A stretch of 64,000 nt of DNA from Exiguobacterium chiriqhucha RW-2 (lineage in GTDB: Bacteria > Bacillota > Bacilli > Exiguobacteriales > Exiguobacteriaceae): the NCBI RefSeq assembly GCF_000416965.1, contig NZ_ATCL01000014.1, positions 558,001-622,000 of the forward strand, in the 5' to 3' direction. Within the stretch, counting starts at the first letter, position 1. Every line of letters begins with the position of its first letter. Positions 58,178-64,000 of this stretch are shown piece after piece. The notes below the pieces were generated by a model that was not told where the DNA came from, made no database searches, and saw only the letters and a program-made list of their open reading frames with translations. Position numbers and translations under genes: made by a program.

Positions 58178-59257
58178 ATGCAACAGTACATGCAACAAGC
58201 CATCCAATTGGCAAAATCCGCCTCATCGACCGGCGTCAATCCGCGTGTCGGAGCCGTCATCGTCAAGGACGGTCGGGTCGTCGGGTTCGGCGCCCACTTG
58301 AAGGCGGGGGAAGCGCACGCCGAAGTGCACGCCATCCGCATGGCCGGGGCCGCCGCCTATGGCGCGACGATGTACGTCACGCTCGAACCGTGCTCGCATC
58401 ATGGCAAGACACCGCCGTGTGCCGATTTAGTCGTGGAGTCGGGCATCAAGCGGATCGTCATCGCGATGAGCGATCCGAACCCGCTCGTGGCGGGACAGGG
58501 CATCGCTCGATTGAAAGCGGCCGGGATTGAAGTCGAGGTCGGACTGCTCGAGCGTGAGGCACGAGCGCTCAATGTGGCGTTCTTGCGTTCGCTCGAGACG
58601 AGACGGCCGTACGTCGTCTTGAAGACCGCGACGAGTCTTGACGGCAAAGTCGCCCTTGATACTGGTGACAGCAAGTGGGTGACCGGGACCGAAGCGAGAC
58701 GGGACGTCCATGAACTGCGGTCGACGGTCGATGCGATCTTGACCGGTGTCGGCACCGTGCTCGCCGATGATCCGGCGCTCACCGTCCGGCTCGACCGCGA
58801 GACGACGCAACCGCTCCGGGTCGTGCTCGACCGTGAGTTGCGCACGCCGCTCTCGAGTCAGCTCGTCCGGACGGCGAATGATGTGCCGGTATTGCTCTAC
58901 ACGACGTCCGACGATCGAGTGAAGCGGGACGCGTTCACACAACGCGGCGTTGAGCTCGCCGATTACACGTCGCTCGACGCTGTGCTGCAAGACGTCTACG
59001 CACGCGGCATCGGTCGCCTGCTCGTCGAAGCGGGACCGACACTCGTCACCTCGCTCTTGGACGGACAGTTCGTCGACGAGTGGGTCATGTATCAGTCGCC
59101 ACGCGTGTTCGGCGGCAAGGGCGGTTTCTACCGCTCGCATCATGACGGGCCGCTCGATGCAATCGAGCGGTATGACGTGCAAGCGGTCGAGACGGTCGGC
59201 ACCGACATCAAACTCATCATGCGAAAGGGGGAGTCCGATGTTCACGGGAATCGTTGA
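58178..59257 (+). CDS. ribD: Bifunctional riboflavin deaminase/reductase RibD
   Basis: A 359-residue two-domain enzyme. ATG 58178 follows AAGGAGGGAG. The N-terminal deaminase (~1-145) has the zinc motifs HAEVHAI and PCSHHGKTPPC; the C-terminal reductase (~146-359) begins VVLKTATSLDGKVA and carries SKWVTGTEAR, TGVGTVLADDPALTVR and LLVEAGPTL. It carries out steps two and three of riboflavin synthesis from the GTP-derived pyrimidine. First gene of the riboflavin operon; it overlaps ribE by 20 bp. Confidence 0.96.
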   Translation: MQQYMQQAIQLAKSASSTGVNPRVGAVIVKDGRVVGFGAHLKAGEAHAEVHAIRMAGAAAYGATMYVTLEPCSHHGKTPPCADLVVESGIKRIVIAMSDPNPLVAGQGIARLKAAGIEVEVGLLEREARALNVAFLRSLETRRPYVVLKTATSLDGKVALDTGDSKWVTGTEARRDVHELRSTVDAILTGVGTVLADDPALTVRLDRETTQPLRVVLDRELRTPLSSQLVRTANDVPVLLYTTSDDRVKRDAFTQRGVELADYTSLDAVLQDVYARGIGRLLVEAGPTLVTSLLDGQFVDEWVMYQSPRVFGGKGGFYRSHHDGPLDAIERYDVQAVETVGTDIKLIMRKGESDVHGNR

Positions 59258-59879
59258 AGAAATCGGCAGTGTGAAGGCAGTGAAACGGAACGGGCCATCC
59301 CTTCGGCTCACGCTCGCCGGACAGGTCGTCCTCGAGGACGTGAAGCTCGGTGACAGCATCTCTGTCAACGGCATCTGTCTCACCGTGACGACGTTCGACC
59401 GTGACAGTTTCTCGGTCGATGTCATGCCGGAGACGCTCAAGGCGTCGAGTCTCGACGGGGTCCGCCCCGGTACGAGCGTCAACTTGGAGCGGGCCATGCC
59501 CGCGAACGGACGCTTCGGCGGTCACTTCGTCTCGGGTCACGTCGACGGGGTCGGGCGCATCGTTAAAAAACGGTCGCTCGCGAACGCCGTCTATGTCGAC
59601 ATCAGCTGTGAGCCATCGCTCCTCCGTTATATCGTCCCGAAAGGTTCGATTTCGGTCGACGGGACGAGCTTGACGGTGTTTGACGTCACGGAACGTGGAT
59701 TCACGTTGTCGCTCATCCCGCATACGTACAGTGAGACGGTGCTCGGGATGAAACAGGCCGGGGATACGGTCAATTTGGAATGTGACATGTTAGCTAAATA
59801 TATGGAAAAACTCGTAAGTCAAAAACCGATGACGCTTGAATCGCTCGCGTCACAAGGATATGGGAAGGCGGGATGGTAA
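59238..59879 (+). CDS. ribE: Riboflavin synthase alpha chain
   Basis: A 213-residue protein formed of two lumazine-binding halves. It begins with the classic [12 protein letters not shown]; the first half has VNGICLTV, the second half [11 protein letters not shown], and [13 protein letters not shown] joins them. It converts two 6,7-dimethyl-8-ribityllumazine molecules to riboflavin. Start ATG 59238 lies inside the ribD end, behind AAGGGGGAG. Its stop touches the ribBA start as TAATG. Confidence 0.96.
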   Translation: MFTGIVEEIGSVKAVKRNGPSLRLTLAGQVVLEDVKLGDSISVNGICLTVTTFDRDSFSVDVMPETLKASSLDGVRPGTSVNLERAMPANGRFGGHFVSGHVDGVGRIVKKRSLANAVYVDISCEPSLLRYIVPKGSISVDGTSLTVFDVTERGFTLSLIPHTYSETVLGMKQAGDTVNLECDMLAKYMEKLVSQKPMTLESLASQGYGKAGW

Positions 59880-61063
59880 TGTTCCATACAATCAAAGAAG
59901 CAGTCGAAGATTTAAAGATGGGACGCCCCATCATCGTTGTCGATGACGAGGACCGGGAGAACGAAGGAGACTTCGTCGTGCTCGCGGACAAAATGACAGC
60001 GGAGACGATGAACTTCCTCATCACGGAAGGGAAAGGACTCGTATGCGCTTCTCTCGCTGAAGAAGTGGCCGTCCGGCTCGACTTGCAGCCGATGGTCGCG
60101 AACAGTACCGATCCGCACGGGACGGCGTTCACGGTCAGTGTCGACCACGTCGATTCGACGACGGGCATCTCGGCGAGCGAACGGGCCCATACGGTGCGCG
60201 AACTCGCGAACATCAACGCCCGTCCGGCTGATTTCCAACGTCCCGGTCATATCTTCCCGCTCATCGCCAAAAAAGGTGGCGTCTCCGTCCGGCGCGGGCA
60301 TACGGAAGCGTCGGTCGATTTGGCGCGACTTGCCGGAAGTGAACCGGTCGCTGTCATCTGTGAGATTATCCGTCCGGACGGCGAGATGGCCCGGGTGCCG
60401 GACCTTGAACGTGTCGCACAAGCGCATGATTTAAAATTCATCACGATTGAGGAATTAGTTCGCTATATGGAGACGGACCTCGTCGAACGAGAGGCGGACG
60501 TCTCGCTCCCCTCGGTGAAAGGGGACTTCCGATTGATTGGTTATCGGAACGTCCTCGACCGGGAAGAACACGTTGCGCTCGTCAAAGGTGAGCTCGAACA
60601 CGCACCGCTCGTCCGGATTCATTCCGAGTGTCTGACCGGTGACGTCTTCGGGTCCCATCGTTGCGATTGCGGGCCACAACTGGACACAGCGATGGCGAAA
60701 GTGGAAGCCGAAGGCGGTGTCATCTTGTATATGAGACAAGAAGGGCGCGGCATCGGGCTGCTCAATAAATTGAAGGCGTACGAACTACAAGAACAAGGGC
60801 TTGATACGGTCGAGGCGAACGTTGCGCTCGGACTTCATGCCGATTTGCGCGATTACCGGGTCAGCGCGGCCATGCTTCGTGACCTCGGCGTCACGAACGT
60901 TCGGCTCATGACGAACAACCCGGAAAAAGTCGATGCGTTAGAAGCGTGCGGCATCACGGTCATCGAACGTGTCCCGATTCTCGTCGGCGCCCATGCGGCG
61001 AACGAGAAGTACCGAATGACGAAACAACAAAAAATGAACCACTTTGGAGGAGAAGAATCATGA
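59879..61063 (+). CDS. ribBA: Bifunctional DHBP synthase / GTP cyclohydrolase II
   Basis: A 394-residue fusion. The N-terminal DHBP synthase (~1-200) carries [14 protein letters not shown] and [14 protein letters not shown]; the C-terminal GTP cyclohydrolase II (~205-394) has the zinc site [15 protein letters not shown] and the catalytic [13 protein letters not shown]. It provides both precursors of riboflavin, from ribulose 5-phosphate and GTP. ATG 59879 is chosen because the protein then begins [10 protein letters not shown] like its relatives; ATG 59873 is two codons earlier. It overlaps ribH by ATGA. Confidence 0.95.
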   Translation: MFHTIKEAVEDLKMGRPIIVVDDEDRENEGDFVVLADKMTAETMNFLITEGKGLVCASLAEEVAVRLDLQPMVANSTDPHGTAFTVSVDHVDSTTGISASERAHTVRELANINARPADFQRPGHIFPLIAKKGGVSVRRGHTEASVDLARLAGSEPVAVICEIIRPDGEMARVPDLERVAQAHDLKFITIEELVRYMETDLVEREADVSLPSVKGDFRLIGYRNVLDREEHVALVKGELEHAPLVRIHSECLTGDVFGSHRCDCGPQLDTAMAKVEAEGGVILYMRQEGRGIGLLNKLKAYELQEQGLDTVEANVALGLHADLRDYRVSAAMLRDLGVTNVRLMTNNPEKVDALEACGITVIERVPILVGAHAANEKYRMTKQQKMNHFGGEES

Positions 61064-61524
61064 TGCATACATTTGAAGGAAACTTGGTCGGAAAAGGCTT
61101 GAAAGTCGGAATCGTCGTCGGACGGTTCAACGATCTCATCACGATGCGCTTGCTCGACGGGGCGAAGGATGCGTTGAAGCGCCACGGCGTCGAACAAGAC
61201 GACGTCGAAATCGCGTTCGTCCCTGGGGCGTTCGAACTCCCACTTGTCGCGAAGAAGATGGCGATGAGCAAGAAATATGATGCCGTCATCACACTCGGGG
61301 CCGTCATCCGTGGGGCGACACCACACTTCGACTACGTCTGTAACGAGGCGGCGAAAGGCATCGCCCAGGCGAGTTATCAGTCAGAAGTACCGGTCATTTT
61401 CGGTGTCTTGACGACCGAGACGATTGAGCAAGCGATCGAGCGAGCTGGAACGAAAGCCGGGAACAAAGGTTGGGAAGCGGCAACGTCGGCCATCGAGATG
61501 GCGAACTTGATGCGCGCGTTTTAA
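61060..61524 (+). CDS. ribH: 6,7-dimethyl-8-ribityllumazine synthase
   Basis: A 154-residue protein of normal length. Motifs: [12 protein letters not shown] (substrate loop), [31 protein letters not shown] with the catalytic histidine, and [23 protein letters not shown]. It condenses the ribityl pyrimidine with dihydroxybutanone phosphate. Start ATG behind GGAGGAGAAG, overlapping the ribBA stop; a second ATG follows immediately. Last gene of the operon. Confidence 0.96.
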   Translation: MMHTFEGNLVGKGLKVGIVVGRFNDLITMRLLDGAKDALKRHGVEQDDVEIAFVPGAFELPLVAKKMAMSKKYDAVITLGAVIRGATPHFDYVCNEAAKGIAQASYQSEVPVIFGVLTTETIEQAIERAGTKAGNKGWEAATSAIEMANLMRAF

Positions 61525-61533
61525 TTGGACGGG

Positions 61534-61562
61534 GGAGAGCGAACCAGCTCTCCTCTTTTTTT
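61534..61562 (+). terminator. Intrinsic terminator of the riboflavin operon
   Basis: Arms GGAGAGC (61534-61540) and GCTCTCC (61547-61553), six-base loop, then TCTTTTTTT. Confidence 0.9.
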
Positions 61563-61618
61563 GTCGTTAGCGACGCATGCGTCCCGGGAAAAGGATAGGG
61601 TGGAAGGAGGCGATGGTG

Positions 61619-62434
61619 ATGGGGGAATGGGTGGCTCAACTGAGCCCGGCCATGCAGGCGCTGCTCGGGACGATGTTCACGTGGGGGATGACCGCGCTCG
61701 GGGCGGCCATCGTCTTCATGACGAAGTCGATTAACGAGCGGTTGATGGACAGCATGCTCGGGTTTGCCGGCGGTGTCATGATAGCGGCCAGTTTTTGGTC
61801 ACTCCTCGCCCCGGCCATCGAAATGGCGGAACAAGACGCGATGCCGGCTTGGTTTCCGGCCACCGTCGGTTTTTTAGTGGGTGGTCTGTTTTTGGCAGTC
61901 GTCGACAAACTGATTCCGCACGTGCATCCGACGTCTTCCCTCAAAGAAGTGGAGGGCATCCGTCCACAAAAACGGAAGCGTAGCACGTTGCTCGTCTTGG
62001 CGATCACGCTGCATAACATCCCGGAAGGACTGGCCGTCGGCGTCGCTTTCGGGGCGGTCGCGGCCGATTTCCCGTCCGCATCGCTAACGGGTGCCATCGC
62101 CTTGGCCATCGGCATCGGCATTCAAAACTTTCCGGAAGGTGCCGCCGTATCGCTCCCGCTCAGACGGGACGGGCTCTCCCGGCGCCGCAGTTTTTTCTAC
62201 GGTCAGTTATCGGGCATGGTCGAACCGGCGGCCGCACTGGTCGGCGTCTGGGCCGTGCTCGTCATGGAGCCGCTCTTGCCGTTCGCGCTCAGCTTTGCCG
62301 CCGGGGCGATGATTTTTGTCGTCGTCGAAGAAGTGATCCCGGGGTCGCAAGAGAATGGGCATAAAGATATGGCGTCGATGGCGTTGATGCTCGGCTTCAC
62401 CATCATGATGATTTTGGACGTGGCGTTAGGATAA
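61619..62434 (+). CDS. ZIP-family divalent metal transporter (ZupT/GufA-like)
   Basis: A 271-residue membrane protein with about eight helices. ATG 61619 is 8 bp from AAGGAGG; ATG 61613 and GTG 61616 are too close. The ZIP metal-binding motifs are HNIPEGLAVG near residue 130 and QNFPEGAAVSLPL near 169, followed by GQLSGMVEPAAALVG. A short loop with HVHPTSSLKEVEG between helices III and IV is typical. Likely uptake of zinc, iron or manganese; no metal regulator adjoins it. Confidence 0.9.
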   Translation: MGEWVAQLSPAMQALLGTMFTWGMTALGAAIVFMTKSINERLMDSMLGFAGGVMIAASFWSLLAPAIEMAEQDAMPAWFPATVGFLVGGLFLAVVDKLIPHVHPTSSLKEVEGIRPQKRKRSTLLVLAITLHNIPEGLAVGVAFGAVAADFPSASLTGAIALAIGIGIQNFPEGAAVSLPLRRDGLSRRRSFFYGQLSGMVEPAAALVGVWAVLVMEPLLPFALSFAAGAMIFVVVEEVIPGSQENGHKDMASMALMLGFTIMMILDVALG

Positions 62435-62443
62435 GCCACAGAA

Positions 62444-62480
62444 AAGGAGCGATGACATGCGCGTCATCGCTCCTTCTTTC
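62444..62480. terminator. Bidirectional terminator between the ZIP and YdhG-like genes
   Basis: Perfect 13-bp arms AAGGAGCGATGAC (62444-62456) and GTCATCGCTCCTT (62463-62475), six-base loop, then CTTTC; AAAA on the other side serves the minus strand. Confidence 0.88.
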
Positions 62481-62483
62481 AGA

Positions 62484-62852
62484 TCAACGCCAAAACGACG
62501 TGTGACCGGCCTTATCTTCGATATTGAAGGCGATGATGTCACGAAGCAAATCGTAGTCGACGGCTTGGCTCCACTTGATACGGAACAGCTGTTTCGTCTG
62601 CGTATAGCCCGCCTCCCGGATTTGCATCTGGAACACCTCGAGCGGGACGGCCTCCGGCGCGACGGCAAAGTGTGCTTTGGCCACACTGAAGGCGATGATG
62701 AACGTCCCGTGATCGGTGAACATCGGCTGATTCCAGGCGATGCGTTCCTCGAGGTGCGGGAATGTCTCCCGGACCCACACGAATATGTCGTCCAGTTTGG
62801 CACGGTGTTCCGGGTCGTCAATCGTTGCTAAAAAATCGTCAAACGTCTCCAT
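62484..62852 (-). CDS. DUF1801 / YdhG-like protein (frataxin-like iron chaperone type)
   Basis: A 122-residue protein. It shows the DUF1801 pattern: FPHLEERIAWNQPMFTDHG, then FIIAFSVAKAHFAVAPEA and LFRIKWSQAVDYDLLRDII. B. subtilis Fra/YdhG of this family acts as a frataxin-like iron donor, but many members remain uncharacterised, so the iron role is only possible here. Start ATG behind AAAGGAGG. It reads towards the ZIP gene and shares its terminator. Confidence 0.82.
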   Translation of the reverse strand: METFDDFLATIDDPEHRAKLDDIFVWVRETFPHLEERIAWNQPMFTDHGTFIIAFSVAKAHFAVAPEAVPLEVFQMQIREAGYTQTKQLFRIKWSQAVDYDLLRDIIAFNIEDKAGHTSFWR

Positions 62853-62870
62853 GAGAAACCTCCTTTGGTG

Positions 62871-62900
62871 AAAGAAAGCCCGACTCAGATGAGCCGGGCT
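62871..62900 (-). terminator. Intrinsic terminator of the rocA/pruA gene
   Basis: Minus-strand arms AGCCCGGCTC (62900-62891) and GAGTCGGGCT (62886-62877), one mismatch, four-base loop, then TTCTTTC. Confidence 0.82.
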
Positions 62901-62906
62901 GATTGA

Positions 62907-64000
62907 TTAAAACGTCTCAGACGTCGTTTTTGCTTGCATGTGGAGCTGGATGTAATCCGGTCCGCCTGCTTTCGAGTCTGTACCTGACATGTTGAACCCG
63001 CCGAACGGCTGATAGCCGACGATGGCGCCTGTGCAACCACGGTTGAAATACAAGTTCCCGACGTGGAAGTTCTGACGCGCGTACTCTTGGTTCGAGCGGT
63101 CACGCGTGAGGACGGCACCCGTCAAGCCGTATTCCGTGTTGTTGGCGATGTCGATCGCTTCTTTGAAGTCTTTCGCTTTCGTGAAGGCGACGATCGGTCC
63201 AAAGATTTCTTCTTGCATGAGACGTGCTTTCGGCGCGACGTCAGCGACGACCGTCGGCTCGATGAAGTAGCCTGTCGAGTCGTCGGCTTTACCACCGGCG
63301 ACGATTTTGCCTTCTTCTTTGGCGACGTCGAAGTATGATGTGATCTTCTTGAACGCGGCCGCATCGATGACCGGTCCCATGAAGTGTTCGTTTTGCTCCG
63401 TGTTGCCGACCGAGAGTTCGTTCGTCAATTCGACGACGCGGTCGAGCACCGTGTCATACACGCTGTCGACGATGACGGCACGAGAACAAGCCGAACATTT
63501 TTGACCAGAGAAGCCGAACGCCGATTTGACGATTGACTGGGCCGCGAGTTCGAGGTCCGCTGATTCGTCGACGACGATCGTATCTTTTCCGCCCATCTCT
63601 GCGATGACGCGTTTGAGCCAGATTTGGCCGTCGTTCAATTTAGAGGCACGCTCGTTGATGCGTAAGCCCACGTCACGTGAACCTGTGAAACTGATGAAGC
63701 GTGTCTTCGGATGGTCGACGAGATAGTCACCGACTTCTGCGCCTGGTCCTGGGATGAAGTTGAGGACGCCTTTCGGAAGGCCTGCTTCTTCCATGACCTC
63801 GACGAATTTCGCAGCGACGATCGGTGTCGTCGATGCTGGTTTCAAGAGGATCGTGTTACCGGCAACGATAGCCGCGACGGCCGTCCCTGCCATGATTGCG
63901 AACGGGAAGTTCCAAGGGCTGATGACGATCCCGACCCCGAGTGGGATGTAGTCATAGCGGTTGTATTCGCCCGGACGGCTCTCGACTTTTTTACCTGGTT
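62907..64000 (-). CDS. rocA: L-glutamate gamma-semialdehyde dehydrogenase, N-terminus cut by window edge
   Basis: The frame is open to the last base of the window; about 364 C-terminal residues are present out of ~515 usual. Visible motifs are [12 protein letters not shown] and [13 protein letters not shown] (NAD site), FTGSRDVG, the catalytic glutamate in [15 protein letters not shown], the catalytic cysteine in [13 protein letters not shown], and [17 protein letters not shown]. It oxidises glutamate semialdehyde (pyrroline-5-carboxylate) to glutamate in proline and arginine breakdown. It resembles RocA/PruA of Bacilli; the close relative PutC cannot be excluded without the missing end and its neighbours. 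Confidence 0.92.
   Translation of the reverse strand, partial: PGKKVESRPGEYNRYDYIPLGVGIVISPWNFPFAIMAGTAVAAIVAGNTILLKPASTTPIVAAKFVEVMEEAGLPKGVLNFIPGPGAEVGDYLVDHPKTRFISFTGSRDVGLRINERASKLNDGQIWLKRVIAEMGGKDTIVVDESADLELAAQSIVKSAFGFSGQKCSACSRAVIVDSVYDTVLDRVVELTNELSVGNTEQNEHFMGPVIDAAAFKKITSYFDVAKEEGKIVAGGKADDSTGYFIEPTVVADVAPKARLMQEEIFGPIVAFTKAKDFKEAIDIANNTEYGLTGAVLTRDRSNQEYARQNFHVGNLYFNRGCTGAIVGYQPFGGFNMSGTDSKAGGPDYIQLHMQAKTTSETF

Noticed and set aside
58427-59497. Minus-strand open frame of about 356 codons across ribD and ribE
   Set aside because: It spans two well-supported genes, has no family resemblance and no initiation signal.
1-64000. CRISPR arrays, tRNA and rRNA genes, prophage modules, phage-defence cassettes
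   Set aside because: None could be recognised on reading both strands; no short regularly spaced repeats, tRNA cloverleaf patterns or rRNA blocks were seen.

Overview
The window looks like chromosomal DNA from a low-GC-group Gram-positive (Bacillota, Bacilli), most likely Exiguobacterium or a close relative. Support comes from strong AGGAGG-type ribosome binding sites, frequent GTG and TTG starts, CcpA-type cre sites, an FMN riboswitch ahead of a ribDE-ribBA-ribH operon, CsbD, DegV, UppP and bacterial nitric-oxide-synthase genes, and a codon style rich in GTC, CTC, ATC and CGT. The genus is my inference. No rRNA, tRNA, CRISPR array, prophage or intact insertion sequence was seen.

Positions 1-16.2 kb are a cell-surface polysaccharide region on the + strand. 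It has three large multidomain glycosyltransferases (the first cut by the window edge) with a small coiled-coil protein between them. Next come a UDP-ManNAc dehydrogenase, a TagGH-type ABC exporter and a UDP-GlcNAc 2-epimerase, so both enzymes for UDP-ManNAcA flank the exporter. A three-gene unit follows: a small beta-rich protein, an MBOAT O-acyltransferase and a DHHW/AlgX-like protein. The simplest reading is synthesis, export and O-acylation of a ManNAcA-containing wall polymer. A YdcF-like protein ends the block.

Positions 16.2-32.8 kb hold small stress, transport and wall units, mostly on the minus strand. These are padR-chrA; a PAS-GGDEF-HD-GYP c-di-GMP protein (+); a three-gene LnrLMN-like ABC exporter; an unknown gene and csbD (+); a secreted SH3-CAP protein; a NamZ-type muramidase with a cre site; a secreted C39-like protein with about 15 choline-binding-type repeats; a YxlEFG-like ABC cassette; a universal stress protein; and a SulP anion permease.

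Positions 32.9-38.7 kb are an arsenite operon, arsR-arsD-arsA-hesB-like-arsB-CoA-disulfide-reductase/rhodanese, with no arsC. Positions 38.8-55.5 kb hold a catabolite-controlled secreted pullulanase; a PAS-degenerate GGDEF-EAL protein; nitric oxide synthase with an RDD protein; two DegV proteins; a thioredoxin-like protein; DUF5996 and DUF4261-like proteins; a MacB/FtsX-like ABC transporter; and a membrane diguanylate cyclase.

Positions 55.5-56.98 kb are the least ordinary part. Two long imperfect palindromes of one repeat family lie in opposite orientation, next to a protein made only of HNH-associated repeats and an AT-rich gene-free stretch with its own inverted repeat. The window ends with uppP, the FMN-riboswitch-controlled riboflavin operon, a ZIP metal transporter, a YdhG-like protein and the start-truncated rocA/pruA gene.

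The strongest candidates for something undescribed are the paired palindromic repeats, a beta-rich module shared between a glycosyltransferase and the small protein of the acylation operon, and the redox-equipped ars operon.
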